Positions 50,601-63,156 of a stretch of 64,000 nt of DNA are shown here, in pieces. The DNA is from Fistularia commersonii (lineage: Eukaryota; Chordata; Actinopteri; Syngnathiformes; Fistulariidae). The position numbers and the translations under genes are program-made. Location of the stretch: contig JBBMNZ010000052.1 in the NCBI GenBank assembly GCA_037954325.1, positions 434,001 to 498,000 of the forward strand, given 5' to 3'. The notes below the pieces were generated by a model. The model was not told the DNA's origin. It did not search any database and saw only the letters and a program-made list of their open reading frames with translations. Each line of letters opens with the position of its first letter. Position 1 is the first letter of the stretch.

Positions 50601-52384
50601 TAAGATAAGCAATTTTTCAACGAATGGCTATATCTTTTGAACTTGTAGCTGGATTCCACTGAAATTGACATATATTGTGCAAAATCATGTTCCAAACAAC
50701 ATATTTCAACGGCAGAAACCAGCTTGATGAAATCCATTAGTTATTTCCACTCCTGATCAAAAACGCTTCAATTCGGTGAGAAAAGCACTTTTTGAACGAA
50801 TGGCTATATATTTTGATCCTGTTGCTGGGTTACACTGAATTTGATATATATATTGCAGAATCATGTCATAAACAACATATTTCAAAAGCAGAAACCAGCT
50901 TGATGAAATTCATTAGTTATTTTCACTCCTAATCAAAAACGCTTCAACTCGGTGAGATGAAGACTTTTTGATCGAATGGCTATATCTTTTGAACCTGTGA
51001 TGGGATTACACTGAATTTTACATTATTTGTGTAGAATCATGTCCTAAACAATATTTCAACAGCAGAAAAAAGCTAGATGAAATTCATTTGATGAAATTCA
51101 TTAGTCATTTCCATTCCAACTCAAAAACGCTTCAACTCGGTGAGATAAGCAGTTTTTGAACGAATGGCTATATCTTTTGATCTTGTGTCTGAATTACACT
51201 GAATTTGACATATATTGTGCAGAATCATGTCCTATACAACATCTATCAACAGCAGAAATAGGCTTAGTGAAATTCAATAGTTATTTCCTCTCCTAATCAA
51301 AAACGCTTCAACTCGGTGATATACGCAGTTTTTGAACGAATGGCTATATCTTTTGAACCTGTGATGGGATTACACTGAATTTGAAATATTTTGTGCAGAA
51401 TCTTGTCCTAAACAACATATTTCAACAGCAGAAACCAGCTTGATGAAATTCATTAGTTATTTCCACTCCAAATCAAAAACGCTTCAACTCAGTAAGATAA
51501 GCAATTTTTCAACGAATGGCTATATCTTTTGAACTTGTAGCTGGATTCCACTGAAATTGACATATATTGTGCAAAATCATGTTCCAAACAACATATTTCA
51601 ACGGCAGAAACCAGCTTGATGAAATCCATTAGTTATTTCCACTCCTGATCAAAAACGCTTCAATTCGGTGAGAAAAGGACCTTTTGAACGAATGGCTATA
51701 TATTTTGATCCTGTTGCTGGGTTACACTGAATTTGATATATATATTGCAGAATCATGTCATAAACAACATATTTCAAAAGCAGAAACCAGCTTGATGAAA
51801 TTCATTAGTTATTTTCACTCCTAATCAAAAACGCTTCAACTCGGTGAGATGAAGACTTTTTGAACGAATGGCTATATCTTTTTAACCTGTGATGGGATTA
51901 CACTGAAATTGACATATATAGTGCAGAATCATGTCCTAGACAACATATTTCAACAGCAGAAACCAGAATGATGAAATCCATTAGTTATTTCCACTCCTGA
52001 TCAAAAACGCTTCAATTCGGTGAGAAAATCAGTTTTTGACCTTATGGATACATCTTTTGAACTTGTGGCTGGATTAACATGAATTTGACATATATTGTGC
52101 AGAATCATGTCCTTATCAACATATATCAACAGCAAAAACCAAATTGGTGAAATTCATTAGTTATTTCCGCTCTTCATCAAAAACGCTTCAACGCGATAAG
52201 ATAAGCACTTTTTGAACGAATGGCTATATCTTTTAAACCGGTGATGTGATTAAACTAAATTTGACATATATTGTGCAAAATCATGTCCTAAACAACATAT
52301 ATCAACAGCAAAACCCGCATATTGAAATTCATTAGTCATTTCCACTGCAACTCAAAAACGCTTCAACTCGGTGAGATAAGCAGT
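50601..52384 (+). repeat. Five-monomer tandem duplication with a slipped join
   Basis: TAAGATAAGCAATTTTTCAA lies at 50,601 and 51,493, an offset of 892 bp. Five monomers would be about 879 bp; the excess is explained by a 14-bp slip at 51,076-51,103. The second unit begins at 51,493, and its first monomers (ATTCCACTGAAATTGACATA, then CTGTTGCTGGG) repeat those of the first. After about 51,870 the second unit follows the core order and the first has already changed, so only part of it is duplicated. Confidence 0.75.
51076..51103 (+). repeat. 14-bp direct repeat, out-of-register join
   Basis: GATGAAATTCATTT (51,076-51,089) is followed at once by GATGAAATTCATTA (51,090-51,103). Normal monomers have this element once. 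The left part belongs to the AAAAAAGC...TTCATTTGTTATTTCC monomer type and the right part to the TTCATTAGTCATTTCCATTCC type, so two monomers were joined with a 14-bp overlap error. Confidence 0.9.
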
Positions 52385-54540
52385 TTTTGAACGAATGGTT
52401 ATATCTTTTGATCTTGTCGCTGGATTACACTGAATTTGACATATATTGTGCAGAATCATGTCCTATACAACATATTTCAACAGCAGAAACCAGCTTGATG
52501 AAATCCATTAGTTTTTTCCACTCCTAATCAAAATCGCTTCAACTCGGTTAGATAAGGCGTTGTTGAACGAATGGCTATATCTTTTGAACATGTGATGGGA
52601 TTACGCTGAATTTGACATATATTGTGCAGAATCATGTCCTAAACAACATATTTAACAGTAGAAACCAACTTGATGAAATTCATTAGATATTTCCACTCCT
52701 AATCAAAAACGCTTCAACCCGATGAGATAAAAACTTTTTGAACGAATGGCTATATCTTTTGATCTTGTCGCTGAATTACACTGAATTTGACATATTTTGT
52801 GCAGAATCATGTCCTAAACAACATATTTCAACAGCAGAAACCAGATTAATGAAATTCATTAGTTATTTCCACTCCTACTCAAAAACGTTTCAACTCGGTG
52901 AGATAAGCACTTTTTAAACGAATGGCTATATCTTTTGAAAATGTACCTGGATTACACTGAATTTGACATAAATTGTAAAACTCTTGTTCTAAACAACACA
53001 TTTCAACGGTAAAAACCAGCTTGATGAAATCCATTAGATATATCCACTCCTAATCAAAAACGCTTCAACACGGTGAGAAAAGCACTTTTTGAACGGATGG
53101 CTATATCTTTTGAACTTGTAGCTGGATTACACTGAATTTGATATTAATTGTGCAAAATCATGTTCTAAATAACATATTCCACCGGCAAAAACCAGCTTGA
53201 TAAAGCCATTAGTTATTTCCACTCCAACTCAAAAACGCTTCAACTCAGTGACATAAGCACTTTTTGATCTTATGGCTATATCTTTTGAATTTATAGCTGG
53301 ATTACACTGAATTTGACATATATAGTGCAGAATCATGTAATAAACAACACATATCAACAGCAAAAAACCAGCATATTGTAATTCATTAGTAATTTCCACT
53401 CCAACTCAAAAACGCTTCAACTCGGTGAGATAAGCAGTTTTTGAACGAATGGCTATATCTTTTGATCTTGTCGCTGGATTACACTGAATTTGATTTATAT
53501 TGTGCAGAATCATGTCCTATACAAAATCTAACAACAGCAGAAAAAGGCTTGGTGAAATTCAATAGTTATTTCCTCTCTTAATCAAAAACGCGTGAACTCG
53601 GTGAGATAAGCACTTTTTGAACGAATGGCTATATCTTTTGAACCTGTGATGGGATTACACTGAATTTGACATATATTGTGCTGAATCATGTCCTAAACAA
53701 CATATATCAACAGCAGAAACCAGCATGATGACATTCATTAGTTATTTCCACTCCAACTCAAAAAAGATTTAACCTCGGTAAGATAAGCACTTTTTGAACG
53801 AATGGCTATATCTTTTGAATTTGTAGCTGGATTACACTGAATTTAACATATATTGTGCAGAATCATGTCCTAAACAACGTATTTCAACAGTAGAAACCAA
53901 CTTGATGAAATTCATTAGTTATTTCCACTCCTAATAAAAAACGCTTCTACTCGGTGAGATCAGCACTTTTTGAACGAATGTCTATATATTTTGAACTTGT
54001 GGCTGGATTACACTGAATTTGACATATTTTGTGCTGAATCATGTCCTTTACAACATATTTCAACAGCAGAAACCAGCTTGATGAAATTCATTAGTTTTTT
54101 CCACTCCAACTCAAAAAAGATTTAACTCGGAAAGATAAGCACTTTTTGACCTTAAGGCTATAACTTTTGATGTTGACGCTGGATTACACTGAATTTGACA
54201 TATTTTGTGTAGAATCATGTCCTAAACAACATATTTCAACACCAGAAACCAGCTTGATGAAATTCATTAGTCATTTCCACTCAAAATCAAAAACGCTTCA
54301 ACTCAGTTAGATAAGCACTTTTTGACCTTGTGGCTATATCTTTTGAACTTATTGCTGGATTACACTGAATTTGACATATATTGTAAAGAATCATGTCCTA
54401 TACAACACCTATCAACAGCAAAAACCAGCATATTGTAATTCATTAGTAATTTCCACTCCAACTCAAAAACGCTTCAACTCGGTGAGATAAGCAGTTTTTG
54501 AACGAATGGCTATATCTTTTGATCTTGTCGCTGGATTACA

Positions 54541-57500
54541 ATGAATTTGACATATATTGTGCAGAATCATGTCCTAAACAACATCTATAAACAGCAGAAA
54601 AAGGCTTGGTGAAATTCAATAGTTATTTCCTCTCTTAATCAAAAACGCGTTAACTACTTGAGATAAGCAGTTTTTGAACAAATGGCTATATCTTTTGATC
54701 TTGTCGCTGGATTACACTGAATTTGACATATATTGTGCAGAATCATGTCCTAAATAACATATTTCAACAGTAGAAACCAACTTGATGAAATTCATTAGTT
54801 ATTTCCACTCCTAATCAAAAACTCTTCAACACGGTGAGGGAAGCACTTTTTGAACGAATGGCTATATCTTTTGAACTTGTAGCTGGATTACACTGAATTT
54901 GACATATATTGTACAGAATCATGTACTGAACAACGTATTTGAACAGCAGAAACCAGCTCGTTGAAATTCATTAGTTATTTCCACTCTTAATCAAAAACGC
55001 TTCAACCCAATTAGGTAATCACTTTTTGAACGAATGGCTACATCTTTTGAACCTGTGATGGGATTACACTGAATTTGACACATATTGTGCAGAATCATGT
55101 TCTAAACAACATATATCACCATCAGAAACCAGCTTGATGAAATTCATGAGTTATTTCCACTCCAACTCAAAAACGATTTAACTCGGTGTAGATAAGCACT
55201 TTTTGACCTTATGGCTATATCTTTTGAACTTGTAGCTGGATTACACTGAATTTGACATATATTGTGCAGAATCTTGTCCTAAAAAACATATATCAACAGC
55301 AAAAACCAGCATATTGAAATTCATTAGTCATTTCCACTCAAAATCAAAAACGCTTCAACTCGGTGAGATTAGCAGTTTTTGCACGAATGGCTATATATTT
55401 TGATCTTGTCGCTGGATTACACTGAATTTGACATATATTGGACAGAATCATGTTCTATACAACATCTATCACCAGCAGAAACAGGCTTGGTGAATTTCAT
55501 TAGTTATTTCCTCTCTTAATCAAAAGCGCTACAACTAGGTGTGATAAGCATTTTTTGAACTAATGGCTACATGTTTTGAACCGGTGATGGGATTACACTG
55601 AATTTGACTTATTTTGTGCAAAATCATGTCCTAAAAAACATATTTCAACAGCAGAAAGCAGTTTGGTGAAATTCATTAGTTATTTCCACTCCTAATCAAA
55701 AACGCTTCAACTCAGTGAGATAAGCACTTTTTGATCTTATGGCTATATCTTTTGAATTTAAAGCTGGATTACACTGCTTTTGACATATATTGTGCAGAAT
55801 CATGTCCTAAACAACACATATCAACAGCAAAAACCAGCATATTGCAAATCATTAGTAATTTCCACTCCAACTCAAAAACGCTTCAACTCAGTGTGATAAG
55901 CACTTTTTGAACGAATGGCTATATCTTTTGATCTTGTTGCTGGATTACACTGAATTTGACATATATTGTTCAGAATCATGTCCTACACAACATCTATCAA
56001 CACCAGAAACAGGCTTGGTGAAATTCAATAGTTATTTCCTTTCTTAATCAAAAACGTGTTAACTCGGTGAGATAAGCACTTTTTGAACGATTGGCTATAT
56101 CTTTTGAACCTGTGATGGGATTACAATGTATTTGACATATATTGTGCAGAATCATGTCCTAAACAGCATATTTCAACAGTAGAAACCAACTTGATGAAAT
56201 ACATTAGTTATTTCCAATCCTAATCAAAAACGCTTCAACTCCGTGAGATAAGCACTTTTTGCATGAATGGCTATATCTTTTGATCTTGAAACTGGATTAC
56301 ACTGAATTTTATATATATTGTGCAGAATCATGTCCTGAACAACATATATCAACAGCAGAAACCAGCATGACTAAATTCATTCATCATTTCCACTCCAACT
56401 CAAAAAAGATTTAACCTCGGTAAGATAAGCACTTTTTAACCTTATGGCTATATCTTTTGAACTTGTAGCTGGATTACACTGAATTTGACATATATTGTGC
56501 AGAATCATGTCCTAAACATCATATTTCAACAGCGGAAGCCAGCATGATGAAATTCATTAGTTATTTCCACTCAAACACAAAAAAAATTTAACTCGATAAG
56601 ATAAGCACTTTTTGAACGAATGGCTATATCTTTTGAACCGGTGATGTGATTACACTAAATTTGAAATATATTTTGCTGAATCATGTCCTAAACAACATAT
56701 ATCAACAGCAGAAACCAGAATAATGAAATTCATTAGTTATTTCCACTCTAACTCTAAAAAGATTTAACCTGGGTAAGATAAGCACTTTTTGACCTTATGG
56801 CTATATCTTTTGAACATGTATCTGGATTACACTGAAGTTGACATATATTGTGCAGAATCATGTCCTAAACAACATATATCAACAGCAAAAACCAACTTGG
56901 TGAAATTCAATAGTTATTTCCACTCTTAATCGAAAACGCTTCAACCCGATAAGATAAGCACTTTTTGAACGAATGGCTATATCTTTTGATCTTGTCGCTG
57001 GATTACACTGAATTTGACATATTTTGTGCAAAATCATGTTCTAAACAACATAATTCAACGGCAAAAACCAGCTTGATGAAATCCATTATGTATTTCCACT
57101 CCTAATCAAAAACGCTTCAACTCGGTGAGAGAAGTACTTTTTGAACAAATGGCTATATCTTTTGAACTTGTACCTGGATGACACTGAATTTGACATATAT
57201 TGTGCAGAATCATGTCCTAAACAAAATAGATCAACAGCAGAAACCAGCATGATGGAATTCATTAGTTATTTCCACTCCAACTCAAAAAAGATTTAACCTC
57301 GGGATGATAAGCACTTTTTAACCTTATGGCTAATCTTTTGAACTTGTTGCAGGATTACACTGAATTTGACATATATTGTGCAGAATCATGTTCTAAACAA
57401 CATATATCCAGCAGAAACCAGCTTGATGAAATTAATGAGTTATTTCCAATCCAACTCAAAAACGATAAACTCGATAAGATAAGCACTTTTTGACCTTAAG

Positions 57501-60340
57501 GCTATATCTTTTGAACTTGTAGCTGGATTACACTGAATTTGACATATATTGTGCAGAATCATGTCCTTAACAACATATTTCAAAAGCAGAAACCAGCTTG
57601 ATGATATTCAATAGTTATTTCCTCTCTTAATCAAAAACGCTTCAACTCGGTGACATAAGCACTTTTGAACGCATGGCTATATCTTTTGATCTTGTCGCTG
57701 GATTACACTGAATTTGACATATATTGTGCAGAATCATGTCATAAACAACATATATCAAAAGCATAAAACCAGCATGTTGAAATTCATTAGTTATTTCCAC
57801 TACAACTCAAAAACGCTTCAACTCGGTGAGATAAGCACTTTTTGCACGAATGGCTATATTTTTTGATCTTGTCGCAGGATTACACTGAATTTGACATATA
57901 TTGTACAGAATCATGTCCTATCCAACATCTATCAACAGCAGAAACAGGCTTGGTGAAATTCAATTGTTATTTCCTCTCCTAATCAAAAACGCTTCAACTC
58001 GGTGCGATAAGCATTCTTTGAACGAATGGCTCTATCTTTTGAAACGCTGTTGGGATTACACTGAATTTGACATATATTGTGCAGAATCAAGTCCTAAACA
58101 ACATATTTCAATGGCAAAAACCAGCTTGATGAAATCCATTAGTTATTTCTACTCCTAATCAAAAACGCTTCAACTCGGTGAGAGAAGCACTTTTTGAACG
58201 AATGGCTATATGTTTTGCAAATGTAGCTGGATTACTATGAATTTGACATATATTGTGCAGAATCATGTACTGAACAACATATTTGAACAGCAGAAACCAG
58301 CTTGGTGAAATTCATGAGTTATTTCCACTCTTAATCAAAAACGCTTCAACCCGATAATAAAAACACTTTTTGAACGAATGGCTTTATCTTTTGAACCTGT
58401 GATGTGATTACACTAAATTTTACATATATTTTGCTTAATCATGTCCTAAACATCATATATAAACAGCAGAAACCAGAATGATGAAATTCATTAGTTATTT
58501 CCATTCCAACTCAAAAACGATTTCACTTCGGTTAACATAAGCACTCTTTGACCTCATGGCTATATCTTTTGAACTTGTAGCTGGATTACACTGAATTTGA
58601 CATATATTGTGCAGAATATTGTCCTAAACAACATATCTCAACAGCAGAAACCAGCTTGATGAAATTCATTAGTTATTTCCACTCCAACTCAAAAACGATT
58701 TCACCTCGGTAAGATAAGCACTTTTTGACCTTAAGGCTATATCTTTTGATCTTGAAACTGGATTACACTGAATTTGACATATTTTGTGTAGAATCATGTC
58801 CTAAACAACATATTTCAACAGCAGAAACCAGCTTGATGAAATTCATTAGTTATTTCCTCTCTTAATCAAAAACGCTTCAACTCAGTGAGATAAGCACTTT
58901 TTGATCTTATGGCTATATCTTTTGAATTTATAGATGGATTACACTGAATTTGACATATATTGTGCAGAATCATGTCCTAAAAAACATATATCAACAGCAA
59001 AAACCAGCATATTGTAAATCATTAGTAATTTCCACTCCAACTCAAAAACGCTTCAACTCGGTGAGATAAGCAGTTTTTGAACGAATGGCTATATCTTTTA
59101 ATCTTGTCGCTGGATTACACTGAATTTGACACATATTGTGCAGAATCATGTCCTACACAACATCTATCAACACAAGAAACAGGCTTGGTGAAATTCAATA
59201 GTTATTACTCTCTTCATCAAAAACGCGTTAACTCGGTGAGATAAGCACTTTTTGAATGAATGGCTATATCTTTTGAACCTGTGATGGGATTACACTGAAT
59301 TTGACATATATTGTACAAAATCATGTCCTAAACAGCATATTTCAAGAGTAGAAACAAATTTGATGAAATTCATTAGTTATTTCCACTCCTAATCAAAAAC
59401 GCTTCAACTCCGTGAGATAAGCACTTTTTGCGTGAATGGCTATATCTTTTGATCTTGTCGCTGGATTACACTGAATTTGACATATATTGTGCAGAATCAT
59501 GTCCTGAACAACATATATCAACAGCAGAAACCAGCATGACTAAATTCATTAGTCATTTCCACCGCAACTCAAAAAAGATTTAACCTCGGTAAGATAAGCA
59601 CTTTTTGACCTTAAGGCTATATCTTTTAACTTGTTGCTGGATTACACTGAATTTGGCATATATTGTGCAGAATCATGTCCTAAACAACATATTTCAACAG
59701 CAGAAACCAGCTTGATGAAATTCATTAGTCATTTCCACTCAAAATCAAAAACGCTTCAACTCGGTGAGATAAGCACTTTTTTCACGAATGGCTATGTCTT
59801 TTGATCTTGTCGCTGGATTACACTGAATTTGACTTATTTTGTGCAAAATCATGTCCTTAACAACAAATTTCAACAACAGAAACCAGTTTGGTGAAATTCA
59901 TTAGTTATTTCCACTCCTAGTCAAAAACGCTTCAATTCGGTAAGAAAAGCTTTTTTTGACCGTAAGGCTATATCTTTTGATATTGACGCTGGATTACACT
60001 GAATTTGACATACTTTTTGTAGAATCATGTCCTAAACAACATATTTCAACAGCAGAAACCAGCTTGATTAAATTCATTAGTTATTTCCACTCCGAATCAA
60101 TTACGCTTCAAGTCGGTAAGATAAGCACTTTTTGCATGAATGGCTATATCTTTTGATCTTTTCGCTGGATTACACTGAATTTGACATATATTGTGCAGAA
60201 TCATGTCCTGAACAACACATATCAACAGCAGGAACCAGCATGACTAAATTCATTAGTCATTTCCACTCCAACTCAAAAAAGATTTAACCTCGGTAAGATA
60301 AGCACTTTTTAACCTTATGCCTATATCTTTTGAACTTGTA
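54541..60340 (+). repeat. Diverged mosaic satellite segment, 54.5-60.3 kb
   Basis: About 33 monomers without an obvious recent HOR. Types seen in the 42-50 kb stretch return, such as GCATTCTTTGAACGAATGGC with ACGCTGTTGGG near 58,013, ACCTGGATGACACTG at 57,171, and GACTTATTTTGTGCAAAATC near 55,606 and 59,829. Small losses occur near 57,330 (GGCTAATCTTTTG) and 59,204 (GTTATTACTCTC). Frames of 85 codons (57,901-58,158) and 66 codons (59,956-60,156) are chance openings and not genes. Confidence 0.8.
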
Positions 60341-61748
60341 GCTGGATTACACTGAATTTGACATATATTGTGCAGAATCTTGTCCTAAACAACATATTTC
60401 AACAGCAGAAACCAGCATGATGAAATTCATTAGTTATTTCCACTCAAACTCAAAAACGATTTAACTCGATAAGATAAGCACTTTTTGAACGAATGGCGAT
60501 ATCTTTTAAACCGGTCATGTGATTACATTAAATTTGACATATATTTTGCAGAATCATGTCCTAAACAACATATATCAACAGCAGAAACCAGAATGATGAA
60601 ATTCATTAGTTATTTCCACTCTATCTCTAAAAAGATTTAACCTGGGTAAGATAAGCACTTTTTGACCTTATGGCTATATCTTTTGAACTTGTATCTGGAT
60701 TACACTGAATTTGACATATATTGTGCAGAATCATGTCCTAAACAACATATATCAACAGCAGAAACCAGCATGATGAAATTCATGAGTTATTTCCACTCCA
60801 ACTCAAAAACGGTTTAATTCGATAAGATAAGCAGTTTTTGATCTTATGGCTATATCTTTTGAACTTGTAGCTGGATTACACTGAATTTGACATATATTGT
60901 GCAGAATCATGTCCTAAACAACATATATCAACAGCAAAAACCAACTTGGTGAAATTCATTAGTTATTTCCACTCTTAATCGAAAACGCTTAAACCCGATA
61001 AGATAAGCACTTTTTGTACGAATGGCTATATCTTTTGAACCTGTGATGTGATTACACTAAATCTGAAATATATTGTGCTTAATCATGTCCTAAACAACAT
61101 ATATCAACAGCAGTAACCAGCTGGATGAAATTCATGAGTTATTTCCACTCCAACTACACAACGATTTAACTCGGTAAGATAAGCACTTTTTGACCTTAAG
61201 GCTATATCTTATGAACTTGTAGCTGGATTACACTGAATTTGATATATATTGTGCAGAATCATTTCCTAAACAACAAATTTCAACAGCAAAAAGCAGCTAG
61301 ATGCAATTCATTAGTCATTTCAACTCCAACTCAAAAACGGTTCAACTCTGTGAGATAAGCAGTTTTTGAACGAATGGCTATATCTTTTGATCTAGTCGCT
61401 GGATTACACTGAATTTGACATATATTGTGCAGAATCATGTCCTACACAACATCTATCAACACCAGAAACAGGCTTGGTGAAATTCAATAGTTATTTCCTC
61501 TCTTCATCAAAAACGCGTTAACTCGGTGAGATAAGCACTTTTTGAACGAATGGCTATATCTTTTGAACCTATGATGTTATTACATTAAATTTGACATATA
61601 TTGTGCAGAATCATGTCCTAAACAACATATTCAAGAGTAGAAACCAACTTGATGAAATTCATTAGTTATTTCCACTCCTAATCAAAAACGCTTCAACTCG
61701 GTGAGATAAGCACTGTTTGCACGAATGGCTATATCTTTTGATCCTGTA
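60341..61748 (+). repeat. 8-monomer HOR, copy 1 (1,408 bp)
   Basis: GCTGGATTAC at 60,341, 61,749 and 63,157, and GGCGATATC at 60,495 and 61,903, give an offset of exactly 1,408 bp, eight monomers of 176. Variant order includes AAACCGGTCATGTGATTACA, TCTATCTCTAAAAAG, AACGGTTTAATTCG, GTACGAATGG, AACTACACAACG, GATCTAGTCGCTGG and GCACTGTTTGCACG. Confidence 0.92.
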
Positions 61749-63156
61749 GCTGGATTACACTGAATTTGACATATATTGTGCAGAATCATGTCCTAAACAA
61801 CATATTTCAACAGCAGAAACCAGCATGATGAAATTCATTAGTTATTTCCACTCAAACTCAAAAACGATTTAACTCGATAAGATAAGCACTTTTTGAACGA
61901 ATGGCGATATCTTTTAAACCGGTCATGTGATTACATTAAATTTGACATATATTTTGCAGAATCATGTCCTAAACAACATATATCAACAGCAGAAACCAGA
62001 ATGATGAAATTCATTAGTTATTTCCACTCTATCTCTAAAAAGATTTAACCTGGGTAAGATAAGCACTTTTTGACCTTATGGCTATATCTTTTGAACTTGT
62101 ATCTGGATTACACTGAATTTGACATATATTGTGCAGAATCATGTCCTAAACAACATATATCAACAGCAGAAACCAGCATGATGAAATTCATGAGTTATTT
62201 CCACTCCAACTCAAAAACGGTTTAATTCGATAAGATAAGCAGTTTTTGATCTTATGGCTATATCTTTTGAACTTGTAGCTGGATTACACTGAATTTGACA
62301 TATATTGTGCAGAATCATGTCCTAAACAACATATATCAACAGCAAAAACCAACTTGGTGAAATTCATTAGTTATTTCCACTCTTAATCGAAAACGCTTAA
62401 ACCCGATAAGATAAGCACTTTTTGTACGAATGGCTATATCTTTTGAACCTGTGATGTGATTACACTAAATCTGAAATATATTGTGCTTAATCATGTCCTA
62501 AACAACATATATCAACAGCAGTAACCAGCTGGATGAAATTCATGAGTTATTTCCACTCCAACTAAACAACGATTTAACTCGGTAAGATAAGCACTTTTTG
62601 ACCTTAAGGCTATATCTTATGAACTTGTAGCTGGATTACACTGAATTTGACATATATTGTGCAGAATCATTTCCTAAACAACAAATTTCAACAGCAAAAA
62701 GCAGCTAGATGCAATTCATTAGTCATTTCAACTCCAACTCAAAAACGGTTCAACTCTGTGAGATAAGCAGTTTTTGAACGAATGGCTATATCTTTTGATC
62801 TAGTCGCTGGATTACACTGAATTTGACATATATTGTGCAGAATCATGTCCTACACAACATCTATCAACACCAGAAACAGGCTTGGTGAAATTCAATAGTT
62901 ATTTCCTCTCTTCATCAAAAACGCGTTAACTCGGTGAGATAAGCACTTTTTGAACGAATGGCTATATCTTTTGAACCTATGATGTTATTACATTAAATTT
63001 GACATATATTGTGCAGAATCATGTCCTAAACAACATATTCAAGAGTAGAAACCAACTTGATGAAATTCATTAGTTATTTCCACTCCTAATCAAAAACGCT
63101 TCAACTCGGTGAGATAAGCACTGTTTGCACGAATGGCTATATCTTTTGATCCTGTA
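61749..63156 (+). repeat. 8-monomer HOR, copy 2 (1,408 bp)
   Basis: Almost identical to copy 1. By eye I found only a few differences, for example ACTACACAACG against ACTAAACAACG, and GATATATATTG against GACATATATTG. Equal length with so few changes makes this probably the youngest duplication in the window. The match extends a little beyond 63,156, to about 63,180, where TATTTTGTGCAAAATCACG begins. Confidence 0.92.

Larger units (their letters stand above)
50401..54540 (+). repeat. Island of core-type monomers, 50.4-54.5 kb
   Basis: This island resembles 8.5-11.2 kb and 22.5-25.3 kb more than it resembles its flanks. It has GAATATGACATATATTGTAC (about 50,486), CTGTTGCTGGG (50,819 and about 51,711), AAACCGGTGATGTGATTAAA (about 52,233), GATATTAATTGTG (about 53,140), GAAAATGTACCTGG (about 52,937) and GAATCATGTAATAAACAAC (about 53,330, otherwise seen in the 15-monomer HOR). 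It looks like a piece of core HOR placed within the diverged right arm. The left junction is near 50,400 and the right junction, near 54,540, is less certain. Confidence 0.7.

Noticed and set aside
47938..60156. Frames at 47,938-48,141, 49,211-49,411, 57,901-58,158 and 59,956-60,156 with similar peptides containing LDYTEFD or WDYTEFD
   Set aside because: This is the same frame of the monomer opened by local substitutions. The shared peptide simply reflects the repeat. The starts do not fall at a consistent place and there is no gene context.
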